64,000 nt of DNA from Oreocharis arfaki (lineage: Eukaryota > Chordata > Aves > Passeriformes > Paramythiidae): contig VZRR01013894.1 in assembly GCA_013398015.1 (NCBI GenBank), positions 1 to 64,000 on the forward strand, read 5' to 3'. The notes beneath the pieces are model-generated. The model did no database searches. It worked only from the letters and a program-made list of their open reading frames with translations, and was not told the origin of the DNA. The translations under genes and the position numbers were made by a program. Position 1 is the first letter of the stretch, and the number at the start of each line of letters is the position of its first letter. Shown here one piece after another: positions 27,116 to 39,437 of the stretch.

Positions 27116-30100
27116 GATTCTATCGCATATTTCCTCTTTGACCTCAGGCCAACAATTTACACAGCTGGTCTCTGGCTGAGTTGTCTACAGTAACAGAAAA
27201 AGAGATATCACTATTGCTACGTTAACATCTGAGGAAAGCTCAGGTAATGTGGTTTGAAATACAGGCAAATCAGGTATCTAAATACTAGAGCTGGACTAAT
27301 GCAGGAAACTTGAGATCTTAGTCTAGCACTCCGGAGCATTCAGCCTGGATGTTTCAAGTACGAACCTGTCTCCACACACATTAAATTTAGTTCTGAAGTG
27401 GCTACATTTTAAAAATTTGAATTTTTGTTTCAGGCTTGCTTCTTAGTTTCAAAGAAAAGACTTAGTTTATAAAAGTCCTTATCCACAGTGTGCTTCAACT
27501 GGACTCAAGCCAACTGTAAATAAATCTGAGTCATACGAAATAAAGATTACATTAAGTAATATTTTAATAGGTTTAAGAATATACAGTAAAATAAGAAAAT
27601 ACTATTTCATATGTTTAATTTGCCTTTGTTTACTACATCTCTACATGGCATTTTAGTCAGATGTTAATTTACTGTGTGTAAACTGCTTCCAGCAAACTTG
27701 ACACCTAGACCTGGTGAAATGGATAAATTACCCCGGAGTTCGTTTTCTGTTCTCAGCTCTCCAGGGGATGCTGCTGGCAGGTTGAGTCAAAGCACAGAGA
27801 GATGTTTGTCTCATTTCTTTCTAGTATTTTGGATGCCAGTATTAATACGCTGCTAGAAAATGAACAGCTCAGAAAGAAGGATGATTATTTTTCAAATTCT
27901 ATGTTCACTCAAAGCATATTTCCTACACTGGTTCACAGAAAAACCACAAACAAGCAAAACAAAAAAAAAACCAACAAAAAAAGCCCCAACACAACCAAAA
28001 ACTCCACCACTTTTCCCAGCTAACTTCAACTACACCTACTTGCATAACCATTTAATACCCACATTCATAGGCCACACAAAGATGTCAGAAGTTCAACCTC
28101 TGCCTAGGCATGAATTCTGATTTAGGAGACCTTGGCAGTCACATGAGAAAAACTTGTAATAAAGTGTTTGTCATTTGCCATCAACTACCCCACTAAAAGT
28201 AGTTTTAAATTGTCACACATGTTTCTTCTCCAGAATCAGAAGCCATACAAATGAGATCACAATCAATAAAGTTTACCACTCAGCACCTACAGGGACAAGA
28301 GGGAGTCTGGAGTCACTGGTGAGAGGGAGCAACCCAAAGCAAACCCAAAACAAATAAAACCCCACCCACATATGACAAGTGGCTACAGAAATAAGCTACA
28401 TGCTAGCTTATTAGTAAGTGTTTCAACTATGTAAATACACATTCACAGGACACTGCACCTATATGTTACACGAACACCATATGCATAAAGTAACTAACAA
28501 ATTTTTCCTTAAACCTTTCTTCATTTTCATTTTCATTTAGACCAATGCAGAAATAGAATGTTTATGGCTGATAACCTCCCCGGGACTTTGAGGGCATAAC
28601 ACACTGGAGTGACAAAATATTTTAAATTGACATGCATGCACTATCAATAAATCTATCATACTACAATAGTTGCACATATTCTATGCATCAAGGCAGAGAA
28701 CAAGTCTGACTAATATGCAAGTGGGGAATATTTGCAAATAACGTAACAGTACACAGTAATTGCCTGTATTATCTCAATGAGACCATGGTCTTTCTGTGCT
28801 AGGTATTGTATGAATGCACAGTAAGAGCACATGCAGGTCATGCCCAGCTTAATAATTTTTAGTCTGTTCATGAAACAAAGGTTTACAGTGAAATTATTAA
28901 TACCACATCCTTAAAAGTGGAGGTCTAAGGCATTTATCCCTGCCACAAAACGGAATTTTGATCTAGGGAAGATCATGAGTGCATTGTTTAAAAGAAATAC
29001 ATATTATCACATTGTTCAAAGAAAATTTTCATCAGCACAAACATACATATTCCATCAGCATTTATTACTCTAAGTTTATGAACTTATATATTAAGATTTC
29101 TGTAAGAATTAAGGGAAAAAAGGATACATCAATCCAACATGTTAAGACTTATGCATTTAAATAAGCACTGTGTTTGTTAAATAAAACTAATGGAAATCAA
29201 TAGTTCCTATAGTGTCTTTACTACAAGTGTGTAAGAAACAACTTTTTCTACACCTTTGGAAAATTGCTTGGAAGAGTCAGTCTTGTCTTCTCTGGTCATC
29301 ATCAATTTTTGTAGCAAAAAATAACAGGTTCTTGTTCTCTCTATGGTACACTAACAAAACCGTCTAAGACTTCTATAGTTTCTCTACAATGCATCACATT
29401 TTACATGAGTCCCCAAGGTTATAACTAAGTGTAAAATATACACAGAGTTAATGACTTCGATCCTCACTCAGATCTCAGTTGTACACATGCTACTGGGAAG
29501 CACACTTTACTGTAGAGGACTGATTCTTTCTCTCTCGCTGCTAGCACAGAAAGCATTATTACAATGTGCCTTTTAATTGTAAACTTAAAATGCAGCATGG
29601 GTCAGGAAGAAATGCTAACCCTCTTTCCCCCAGCCCATAACTCATCTTTAGCCACCAGTAACAATGGGAGGAACATGCTTGAAACAAATCACCAACTATT
29701 TAAAATCAGTGTAGCTCATGAACTGTCCATGCTTGACAAACCATGGGCAAGAAAATCCCACTGCCTTTCTGCTTCAAGGATGCTCACTGACTAGTGTCAG
29801 AAGACAATGCAAATATATTCCCATACATTTCTAATTGACAGAAAAAAAAATATATTTTCTGTCCATATGCAGGGATTACTTGAAAATATTTGCAACAGCA
29901 GAGCCTGCATCAGTCGCTTAACAGCCTAACATGCAGCAGTGGAGTGATGTGGTAAGAAACATCGTAACACCCAGCCACCCCTCCTTGTAAGTGCCTTGGA
30001 AACGTTACTTGGAGTTCAGGAGGACATGGAGTCACAGGAACATTCTGAAACAAGAGGCAAGCCATTGGAGCGGAGAAGCTACAAATCAGACTTGCTGGGC

Positions 30101-33100
30101 AGATGGCACTGCAAGCTAGCGAGCTGATGGCAGATGGAAGTGAGAGCTTGGGTAAGGCAAAAAAATCGGTTGCAAACTAATGAGATATGTTAAGATGCTA
30201 GAGACAACTACTCCTCCTTTCTGATCTCTCTGCTTTAAGCGAGGGTCAGGTCAACTCCTCCTCCCACAGAAATCTACCCAGAGCCATAAAGAAAAGGTAG
30301 CTTGGTCTCCTTCCAAGAGGAATACCCACAGCAGCCGTCCAGAGAGTTACTCAATACCAAACAAACATAAGATTCATAATTCAAAAATCCCAGGCTCTCA
30401 CGAAATTTCTGAAGTCCAGAGCCTTCTACATACAATCTATAAGCCCTTTAGCCTGCAGGACAATATAAAGACCGATATCTTATCATGGCAGAGGAGCTTT
30501 CAACAATGAGGAAAGCTAAAGCCAGGAAGGATCTTCAGTGGAAAAATGCTATAGAACACATTAACCATGGTGAGGATGTGGTCTCAGTCTAGACTAGAAC
30601 CGAGGTTGGCTTGGTGCTCACAAATGCTCCACCTCCTTCCTGCAGCTGACCTGCAGTTCCTTCGCTGCTATGGGATAGAGAAAATCTGTAACTCTTCATG
30701 ACTGCAGAATATCACTATAAGAAAAAATGTGGAGCACCTCTTAAGATACTCATGATTATCAGTCCTCTGATTAAAAACCCCAACTTTTCTCCTCTAGTCA
30801 TATACACACACATACATATGTTTTCTTTCCCTTTTTCAGAGTCCCCTGGTTCTTTTTAAAAGCAGCATTGCCAAGACTTCAGCATTGTTTCTCTTCTGAT
30901 ACAATGGCCCCAGAAACATCATCAATGTTTCCAGAAGAACACAATACAAAATTATCTACTTCAGTAAAAGAGACTAATCTCAAACACTGATTATGTGAGC
31001 TTCTAGAAGATAGCAGCTCCCTCAAGCTTCTAACATTACTTCTAGACGCTTACAGAGTTTTTATCCCAAGACATATGGCAAAGGGTGAGCCTTTCTTGCC
31101 AGTGTCATGAAGTGCAGGCATCTCATGGTCTTACAAACTTCTACAGCTGCCATTTCTAACAACTAGGATTTTTATTTTTTTTCATTCACACGTAAATAAG
31201 AAAATCGGGTGAAGTGGTAAATATATTAACTTCATTGAAAGCCTTTGGAAAAAGGGAGGTAAAGCTGCAGACTTGTGTGGGAAGCTAATGAAAAGGGAGC
31301 ACAGCAATGGCGCAGCAATGACACAAGGGATTAACAGGCTCCCAGCAAGAACCTGCATTTCTCAAGGTACTATGAAATTCTTGTATCCCAAACAGACATA
31401 AAAACATCCACCTAACAAAAGAAAACTGCTGTATACCATACACACAGCCATGCATTTGTACAGCCCCTCATGCGTAGAGCAGACACAGAAATGACACGGG
31501 TAAGAATAAGTACATCTCATAAAGGAGCCTATAGTGAACCGTGTGTTCATATTCCAGCCAAAAATCCACACTCTCGCCAATTTTCTATGCAATCTCCATC
31601 AAGTCTCTTGACCTTTCCTGGAACTTCTCTCTCTGTAGTCATGTGATTACACAAGCTACATTGCCACAGAGATGAGCTATATTACTTGCTCCTTTTTGAT
31701 AAGTGTTTGATCCCTGCTACCTTCTCGTTACATGACAAATCTCAATCCCTGGCTACCAGACAAGAACGGAAAAAAAATTAACAGGAAAAAGCAAGTCAAC
31801 ATCTCATACACTAAAACACAAAAGAACAAAAAACAAAGCCACCAAAAATCCTACCCCAAGTCTACAGAAGTTGTTACTGAGCAACAACAATAACGGGTTC
31901 TTACGGACCCACTCCTGCCCAACAAACATCAATTTCAGCTATTTTCAGATGTTCCCTTTATTTGCAGCTTACATCTAGTCACTCTTGTAGCATCTCAGTT
32001 CCCCCTTCAGCTGCAGAAGATCCACAGTGATGAGCAGTACATAACTGCAGAATAACAGGAAGTGATTAAAAATGCTACAATTGCAATCCTGTGACAGATT
32101 TGATATGGAAATCTGTGTTTTAACTGAAGAAAAACTTTTTAAAAGAAAGGTTCCTACCATCATTGTGACTACAAATTATTAATTTAATGCAAGTCTTGTG
32201 ATATTTTTCTTAGAACTTCAGCATCCTGAGGCATATTTGGGCCTCCCTTGTGTCCATCTCTTATGGTTACAGAGAAATGTGCACCTCAGAGAACTGAATT
32301 TCAGAAAGCACATCAAAATGACCCAGCCGTACTTATCTATTCCAATTGTTCTTAAACTAATCTTACAACTTTACAAGAATGGAGGAAGCTGAACTATTTG
32401 TTTTAAGCATGTGAAGAAGTCAGCACTGCTTCTGGAATTCCAATTTACATGCCAGCATGCATCTGCCTTGGTAGTTTTATCATATCATTGTGAAAAAGTT
32501 CTCATTCATGCTAGATGGAAGTCCCCATCAGAACTTTGACAGGTATCTTTCTGATCTAGCTTCTACAATTTTGTGGCCTCCATTGCCTTGACTCCAAGTA
32601 TGCTGCCAAGTATGTGCTCAGACATGATCACATTGATGCATCCACATACACGGAGGAAAATGAAAGAGGAGTGGGAAAAAGTAGTATTTTCTGACCATTC
32701 ATCAAGAATCATTATGTGTTTCCAAAAGGTCCTTTCTGTGATCTTTCTTGTTTGTGAACAACTCTGCCACACAAATCAAGAGCATCCTAAGGTTACAGAT
32801 GCAGAACACAGCAAACCAACCCACAAAGTTCTTAACAAAAGCACATGGAAGCTCTTGGACATCAAGAAGATACAGTTAAAACTTTTGGACCCACATACTT
32901 TGAGCAATGTTCTTCCACTCTTCTCTCAGGAGTGTATAAGCACAGTAGAGTAGTGATCCTCACTACACAGCAGTGTATAGGTACCTATACAACAGGCACC
33001 TCAGTATTACAACAAACATCTAAGTGAGGGCAGGGATACTGCTCCAAACTCTCCTAGTGCCTGGGGCTGACAGTATCCCAGAACTCATGCTGACACTGTT

Positions 33101-35974
33101 GGCGAGAAGGCACAGACTCCACTGCTATCAAAGAGTTGATCAAAGAGTCACATTAAAAAAAATAAATCTGAACTTTAAATTAACTTGGCTAGTGCCATTG
33201 GCAAAACATCTCATCTCCCACACACCATAAACCACAGAGAAGCAAGGAGAGAGAGAGAAAGGAAATACACACTGGAAAGACAGATGGGAAGATGAAAGCA
33301 TTGTGGACTAACACTGATACTAAAATGCATCATCTATTCCTGCCCTCAATCAATTATTTTTGCCTGGCCAAGATAGATATCCTGAAGTAAAATGGATTCC
33401 AGGGTTTCCATATCACTTATCTCACCATCCCCCTCCACACAACGTAAATTCCTACTCTGAATACATAGTTTATCATTAAACTAGCAAAATATGATTAAAT
33501 GTGTTATGGTAATGAACATAAATCACTGTGCTCAGATGCCATCTAAATCACTGCATGTTTAGCTACCCATAGTTTTAAAGGGAGCACAGCTCTCACGACT
33601 TGTGCAACATACACAGCATCAGCTGGACAGAAATGAATAATCACCAAAGGAACAAAACTACAGAAACCAAATTGTCAGCACTAGTCTCACAATGACCCCA
33701 AAACATTCCTCTAGCTGAACGTTTTTACCTTTTGCCTTTGATACATAAAATCAAGTCATTATGCAGCACAATAAACCTTGTTTCTACACAGAACAGTCCC
33801 GGTTTGTTGGGGTTTTTTAAGTTTAATGCTGATGTTTACACATCACTGTGGCTTGGTTGGTCATGACAAAACTACCCAACACAGCTCAAGAGCTTATAGG
33901 ATGAAAAGTTTTCCCATCTTACCTGGCTCTGTACAGTTCTCTTCGTGTGTCCCATTACGTGATGCCATCAACCTTCTATTCCTCCACATTCCTGATACAA
34001 TGCTTCTGTCTGGAATAGCTGATTCTTGGCCTATATTAAATAGAAAGACATTATGCCCACTAGCACCAGCTTTCTTCTGCATCATCCCAACAGGACTACA
34101 TGTGCCCGCTATCAAGGAGCATGGACAGACCACCAGAATGCAAATGGAGCAAAATCCAAGGCGTGACTGGAGCACGTGACAACAGACGTGTGCTAGGTGC
34201 CCCTAGCTCCGAAGGGTGAAACCATGTGCCACATCCAAGCACGTTCCGGCTATCAGAACTATCAGAACACTTGGCTGTGACCCACACCAGGAAAATATTC
34301 TGCAGCAAGCAATGCTGAAGCCTGTACCTGTGAAAGTCAACACTTAGCAGTTCCTATAGATGAAACCAGCCCAGCTATGCTGACATGAGCAAAAATCACA
34401 CTTCCATTTAGTCATCTGTACTTGCACATATTACATTACTGCTTTCACAAAAAGAAAAAAAAAAAGCATATGGATACGTTCCAGTTACATTTTAGTCTAT
34501 TCTGAACTTTTCAGTCTTGGGTATGCTTAATAATATCAAACCATTCATAACTTGTCAAAGAAAATGGAAGTCACAGTGCATCCTCATAAGTCTTAAAAAA
34601 ACCAAACTTTTTTAGAAGTCAGTGGAGCTTTTGCCAAAACTCATATTCCAGAAGCATTCTCAACAAAACCTGTTAAATAGAGTACAGGAGCACTTGTGAG
34701 ATCACGTACCATATGCAATTATAACAATCAAACAAAGAATAGAGCCTCTTAATTAAATCACTTCCACCTCAATCTTATCTATTTCAAATGAAAATATTAT
34801 AGTAACAACAAAAATTCTTTCTTGGTCGATTTTACAGTTTACACAGTCACCACATAATGCTTGTGTTTTATTAGTGACTCTTGGAAAAAGAAGTCTTCTT
34901 TCGAAGTTAGTTTTTCAAGAGTAAAACATTCTGAGCCACAATTATAAGAAACATAGACAACAGATGGTCAGTGTTTACGGATAATATGTACTGCAAATTA
35001 GCCAGCTGAAAAAAAACCCTACCTGATGCAGCATACCATCAAAAATTAGGTTATGAGGGATTTAGTTGATAACCCAGGAGATTAAAACCTTTCATTAGTC
35101 ATGACATTTTTCATGAAAACCTAAAAAAGTTCAGGAAAACAACACCTGCATCAAAAAAACCCTCAAGCTATGCAAACATATTCATACCCCCATTACTTGT
35201 TTCCAAGTTGAAAAAACAAGTTGAAAGTTTTAAGATGAGCAATATGGTAATATGGTCTAAGACACTAAACTCTTATACGGATGGCTTGTTGCCATCATAG
35301 ATGCAGCTCAAACAAGCCAGGCAATAATTTGAGCACAGGAGCATTACAAACTATGACAAGTTCCAGCAGATTTTTTTTCCCTAAAGCACACGCTCAAACT
35401 TCAGCTATAATTTAAGCAGATGACCCATCCTAATTGTGCTGAAATCTGAGTTTCTTATATTAAACACAGATGCTTAGTGATAGGCTTAGTCGATTTTGTT
35501 CTTAAAGCTTCAAGGACTGCTGGCAGCCCTACCTAGAAACCCAAGTGCTGTCCCAGCAACCCCAGACCTTGTATTCGAGGGATGCGAAACATACTGCAGG
35601 ATGAGGACCTGAAACTGCACACTTACAGCCTAAACTGTGCCACCAGGCAGAAAAGCAAGTGGGAATGATATGGTTAATTATAAATGCATCAGTTTACCAA
35701 TAGAAGCACTTGCACAAAGGATGCAAAAGACTGTATAATACTCTCTCTACAAAACGTAAGATTACCACTGTTCCTAGCCTAAAATGCAGAATTTTCTGTC
35801 AAATCTATACTGTAACGGGGGGAGAGGTGTTGGGGGTGCGTGAGAGATTGAGAAAAGAAGCAGCTATAGCTGATGGAGGTTTAGAACCTAAAGGCAAAAC
35901 GGAAGGTAGCCCGAAGTTGCAGAGGGGACCACAGGCGGCTGGAGACAACTCCACTCTGATGCAACGGCAGGGGG
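27116..35974. other. Non-coding AT-rich stretch up to the CpG island
   Basis: I see no gene. An A/C-rich low-complexity tract lies at about 27945-28015. The AT-rich unique sequence continues to about 35800, where GC content starts to climb towards the island. A 133-codon + frame (33778-34179) and its 93-codon minus counterpart have no recognisable domain and no supporting splice sites. Confidence 0.6.
27945..28015. repeat. A/C-rich low-complexity tract
   Basis: The + strand is almost free of G and T: runs of A are broken by CC, CAAC and GCCCC, including one A10 run. It is similar in kind to the tract at 20338-20404. Confidence 0.75.
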
Positions 35975-36343
35975 GAAACTCCTTCGGGGCCGTTCCCGGG
36001 CACAGAGCTGCCCCGTGATGCCCTTTCGGTTTCCGACCCGAGAGGCGCGGCGGGCTCGGGGCCGGGGAGCCGTGGACGAGCAGGCGCCAGCGGCGCAGCT
36101 TCCCCCTCTCCGCGGGGCTGCGGCCGCGCATCCGCCCGGCGCGGGGCTTTCTCCCGAGGAACCCGTGCTGCTCCCCCGCCTCGCCCGCACGCCGGGGCAT
36201 TTCCACTGGGAGACTCCAAACGGCGACAGCCACCGCCACCTGACGCCGCCAAACCCCGGCCGCCCCGGGGCGGCTGCAGTCCCGCGGCCGCCCCAGCCGC
36301 CCGCCCGGCCCTGCTGGGGTCCGCCGGTCCCGCCGCCACGGCC

Positions 36344-36350
36344 ACTCACC
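36344..36350 (-). other. Splice donor of exon 1
   Basis: Read on the minus strand this is G|GTGAGT, followed by GGCCG. It matches the U1 consensus at all six intron positions and falls just after the codons for a predicted membrane anchor. This sets the end of the coding exon and shows the gene continues towards coordinate 1 or beyond. Confidence 0.75.
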
Positions 36351-36506
36351 CGCTCTGGAGAGCAGGCTGGACATGCACCAGGCGAAGAAGAGGATGGCGC
36401 AGATGAAGCCCAGCTGCTGCAGCAGCATCTCCCGCCTCTTGCGAACTTTCCTCAGAATAAGCAGCATGGTCTTTGGGGTGGCGAGCGGCGTCTCCTCCAG
36501 CTCCAT
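36350..36506 (-). CDS. First coding exon of an unidentified gene; N-terminus of a predicted single-pass (type II) membrane protein
   Basis: The minus-strand frame starts at the ATG whose complement is at 36504-36506 and runs for 52 codons plus one base (phase 1) to a consensus donor, CGG|GTGAGT, with the GT at 36348-36349. Residues 1-13 are acidic and proline/threonine-containing (MELEETPLATPKT). Residues 19-26 are basic (RKVRKRRE). Residues about 31-50 form one hydrophobic segment (QLGFICAILFFAWCMSSLL). Basic residues before the hydrophobic stretch predict a signal anchor with a cytosolic N-terminus, as in many Golgi glycosyltransferases and sulfotransferases; that family link is inference only. 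The ATG has C at -3 and G at +4, so it is not a strong context. The second in-frame ATG (residue 14) has A at -3 and could be used instead. The frame stays open upstream but I found no earlier in-frame ATG. Past the donor the frame continues only as GC-rich nonsense. I do not recognise the protein, and a multi-pass protein is also possible. Confidence 0.75.
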
Positions 36507-36888
36507 CGGAGCGAGCGCGGGCACCGAGGGGGCGGCCAGTGGGTCGGTGGGAAAGCGGGGATCACTCCCGGCGGCTTCCCGCGGACGGCTCCATATCGGT
36601 CGGGCTGCAGCGCAAAGAGAAGCCGATGCCCAGGGCCTCAGGTCGGCAGGGGCGCAGCGGAGGGAGAGGCAGGTGGCGGCGGGCGGGGAGGCGGCGGCAG
36701 CCCGGAGCGGGGGGGCGAGGCGTCGCGCTCAGGGGCCGGGCTGAGCCCCGCGCCCCATGGCCGGCGGCGGAGGAAGCGGCGCGGCGGCGGCCGCCCCACA
36801 GCGCGCCGCGGGCTGCGAGTCAGCGCCGAGCGACGGACACATCCATGCGGCTCCCTGCACGCCCGGCCAAGTTTGAAGTTTATCCTTT

Positions 36889-36917
36889 TCCTCCCTCCCT
36901 CCCTCCCTCTCTCCCCC
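36889..36917. repeat. (CTCC)n-type polypyrimidine simple repeat in the CpG island
   Basis: About seven CTCC/CCCT units run in a row and then grade into CTCTCCCCC. Read on the minus strand this is a GGGA-type purine tract, common in GC-rich promoters and able to form triplex or G-quadruplex structures. It lies about 390 bases upstream of the exon 1 ATG, probably in the 5' UTR or core promoter. Confidence 0.85.
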
Positions 36918-36921
36918 GCCG

Positions 36922-36935
36922 CCAGCAGTAGGCGG
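36922..36935 (+). promoter_or_regulatory. CTCF-like motif in the island
   Basis: CCAGCAGTAGGCGG resembles the CTCF core CCASYAGRKGGCR with about two mismatches. Its position in an active-looking promoter island is compatible with CTCF binding, but a match of this quality arises easily by chance in GC-rich DNA. Confidence 0.25.
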
Positions 36936-37241
36936 CAGGTGGGCGACTCAGCCGCCGCGGCGAGAGCAGCTGCCCACGGGCTCTCAGCGCTGCGCCGGGC
37001 AGGCACTCAGCCCCGGCGGGCGGCTCGGCTCCTTCTCCCCGCCCCTCTCCCGCAACTTTCTGGGTGCTCCTCTGGCACCCATGGCAACGCGCAAGTGCCC
37101 TCCCCCACCGCCGGGCCGGGGGAAGGAATTAACTGGCGAAATTAATCCTTTCCCCTGAACGGCGCAGGAATGACCCGCTCTCGATGTCGCGCCTGGCGTC
37201 CCTGCGCGGAGGGGAGCGGGCAGCGGCAGGTGCCGAGGTGC

Positions 37242-37268
37242 GGGCCGGGGCCAGGGCCAGGGCCGGGG
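37242..37268 (+). repeat. GGGCC(A/G) repeat with G-quadruplex potential
   Basis: Five G-runs (GGG, GGGG, GGG, GGG, GGGG) are separated by CC or CCA, which satisfies the standard G-quadruplex pattern on the + strand. It is built from imperfect hexamers of the GGGGCC / GGGCCA type. It lies at the upstream edge of the CpG island, about 740 bases before the exon 1 ATG, so it is more likely upstream promoter than transcribed. Confidence 0.75.
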
Positions 37269-37345
37269 CCGTGTCCCCTGAGGGGCTGGAGCGGGCAGGA
37301 ACGCGAGCATCGCCCCGGGGCTGGCGAGGATCGCTGATGGCTCGG

Positions 37346-37957
37346 GAGTCTTCCACCCGTCTCTAGGAGATGCATTTCAAGATGGACTTCTATGGGGAGA
37401 ATGGCGCTTCTGCGCGCAGTTTGCACTGCAATGAACGCGTGGTGTTCAAGGTGATAAATTAGTGACCCATTTTGTGAAACGGTGTTTAGTTCCAGGCTGT
37501 GCCACGGCGATTTCATTTCTTTTTTTAACTAAAATTTTATGTTTACATTAATTAAGCGGTTTCTGTTAGCCAACGAGTGGTGGGAACTTCCTCCTACAGC
37601 ACGCGCATTGGTTCTGTATTCCTCCCAGAAACGCTGTGCATGAGAGGAAGCACATGTAGACAAAACGAGATTAACTCATCTGATCTTCTTTTCGATACAG
37701 CGTTTGATTTACGACAGAAGGCCTTTCAGGTGATTCCCTCTGGATCATTGTCTATATTCTTCGGAACATACAACATGTATTTGGCATTGTTTCTCATGGT
37801 GTTGTGATAAATACACATTATAGTATTGGCCTTTCTCAAATATCAAAATGGATGCTATGTATATAATGTTAATTCTTATAGAAGTAGCTTTTATTATGAA
37901 GATATAAAGCTAACCAAATGTCTTTGTTTTTCTTTGCAACTAATTTAGATATAGTGG
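37346..37957. other. Upstream flank of the CpG island, no gene seen
   Basis: This is a transition from GC-rich to AT-rich DNA. An inverted CCAAT box (ATTGG) lies at about 37606-37610 within GCGCATTGGTT, and scattered CpGs persist to about 37700, so it may hold distal promoter elements. A 76-codon + frame at 37577-37807 has no recognisable domain. Confidence 0.5.
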
Positions 37958-38360
37958 TGAAATAGCTAATATAGTTGTTTTAGAATATGGCTAACTTACA
38001 ATAATTAATCCACCTGCTTAGTTGGATAACATCTGAAGCGTGGGCATGACAAAGATCCCTGCCACAGACCTCCCTATCAACAAGAGTCACCTGCTAGAAC
38101 CACAAAATGGAGGAGACATATACGACTCTGGGACCATGCTAAAAGGTTCCTGGAACATGCAAACTGGTTTGAAGAAATGTATGAATATGAGTAATTGACT
38201 ATGAATATGCATTTGGATGATGCAGTTATGAAACTATGTAAAGCTTGGACCCTGTAATCACAGTGTGCTTTTGGCTGTGTGCCAAATATCCAGCGCTGTC
38301 CCCTCTGCTTTCTTATCTTTGTCCGCTATCGTTCTTTATTAAACTGCCTAAATTCTAACA
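37958..38360 (+). mobile_element. ERVL-like solo LTR (probable)
   Basis: The right half reads like the 3' portion of avian ERVL-class LTRs: 'gtgtgcttttggctgtgtgcc', a short GC-richer block, an ATTAAA polyadenylation signal at 38338-38343, and an end at 'aaattctaaca'. The left half has the repeated 'gaatatg/tatgaatatg' texture and 'gggcatgacaaagatccctgcca', also typical. A TG start at 37958 and CA end at 38360 give about 403 bp. The flanking five bases (agtgg and ggagg) match only 3 of 5, so the 5' boundary is uncertain. I see no internal retroviral genes next to it. Confidence 0.55.
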
Positions 38361-39437
38361 GGAGGAAAAACTTCATTTTTTACAGTGTCATAATTATAAT
38401 ACAAATAGCCTACACAAACAATCATCACAAACAAAATATCACCAATGCTCTGTTTTCCCATCATTGTTCAAATATGGCTTTTTAGTTTTGCTTGTGAATT
38501 CTATCCACTATACTAAGATGCAGCAGCACAATGCTCATGATGGTCTGGTACACACTGCGTGTGAAATTGCTCTGGATTCATGCTGAAGACCACCAGTTGT
38601 CTCAAGTGCAAAAGGCATTACTCAAGCTGGGGGACCAAAGAGAAACAGTTGTGTTAATCTTGTTGCTTGTTTACATGCATGTAGCTACAGAAACTTGTGT
38701 GTCTTAACTGTCCAAGCTCCACAAGCTCTTAGGCTCTGATGGGCTTTTGACTTTCTGATTTACATTAAAGCAAGAAAACAATTGCATGTCGGAAGAATGG
38801 CACTGAGACATGCTTCGGTCTCCTCTCTTTCATTCCCTTTATAGCTGCTGAGAGAGGAAAAGTAACTCTGAGAGCTCTTGCCTACTACAAAAAAACGTAG
38901 TAGAGAAGATTATAAATCAGGTCATGTCCCTTGATTTCTCTCCATGGCCAGATAGGAAGTCTCGAAGTTGAACCCAGAATGGTGAAAGCCATCCATGACC
39001 AAAAGAACTTTCAGGCTAATCAGACACAGAGGCAATGGAAGCTGGATAAAGGCAACTGAAGGTCTTTAGATCAGCACCTTTATTTAGAGTGAACTTGGTT
39101 TTTTCATTGAAGACCTTCAAGCTCCAGTGAAGGTGTTGGTTGGCCATGTCAGCAGAGGTGCCACTTTATACCCTGTTAGCTGTCATAATAGATGGGAGCT
39201 AATTCTTCACATGGCTTTCCGTCAGCTCTTTTCTGGGACTAAAGCCTCCCCTTCCACTCAAAGTGGCAATGCAAATATTAGTCTGCCATCCCCTTCTTCT
39301 GTGTTTAATGAGAGTTGCAGTGCTGGAAAGACTGTAGTTTTCCATATGAAGATTTTATCTAGCAATAGAAGGTGGTGACACTGGAGGGGATTGCAGAGAT
39401 TTGTTGGGGTTTCGGTAAAATATGTTTATAATCCACT
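38361..39437. other. Non-coding stretch
   Basis: AT-rich unique sequence between an LTR and a CR1 fragment. I see no exon, RNA gene or further repeat in it. Confidence 0.55.

Larger units (their letters stand above)
1..36349 (-). other. Presumed first intron (or its 5' part) of the exon 1 gene
   Basis: Everything left of the exon 1 donor lacks a long conserved-looking reading frame. It consists of AT-rich unique sequence, CR1 fragments and low-complexity tracts. If exon 2 is further left, this whole stretch is intron. Small exons (under about 150 bases) could still be hidden here, since they cannot be told by eye from chance splice-like sites. Long AT-rich first introns starting in a CpG island are common in vertebrate genes for membrane and signalling proteins. 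Confidence 0.45.
35975..37345 (-). promoter_or_regulatory. CpG island promoter of the exon 1 gene
   Basis: Very GC-rich sequence with dense CpG is abruptly bounded by AT-rich DNA on both sides. It contains GC-box-like GGGCGG/GGCGGGG motifs, for example near 36530 and 36680, and covers exon 1 plus several hundred bases of probable 5' UTR and upstream promoter. I see no convincing TATA box on the minus strand, so dispersed initiation is likely, as is usual for CpG-island promoters. The transcription start cannot be fixed from sequence and probably lies between about 36550 and 37100. A short AT-rich interruption sits at about 37127-37155. Such islands often fire in both directions, so a + strand non-coding transcript is possible. 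Confidence 0.8.

Noticed and set aside
33778..34179. 133-codon + strand open frame with a 93-codon minus frame opposite
   Set aside because: There is no recognisable domain, no splice structure and no promoter, and frames of this length are expected by chance in 64 kb.
35805..36349. Continuation of the exon 1 frame beyond the donor (to about 239 codons)
   Set aside because: The frame passes a perfect GTGAGT donor, and beyond it the product becomes compositionally biased R/G/P sequence typical of translated CpG-island DNA.
36507..36524. Non-ATG (GTG) extension of the exon 1 protein by six residues
   Set aside because: GTG is rarely used to start vertebrate nuclear genes. The ATG at 36506 is the simpler choice.
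36015..37145. 376-codon + strand open frame across the CpG island
   Set aside because: It runs antisense to exon 1 through GC-rich DNA, where stop codons are rare. Its product is low-complexity R/G/P/A with no domain, and it spans the promoter.
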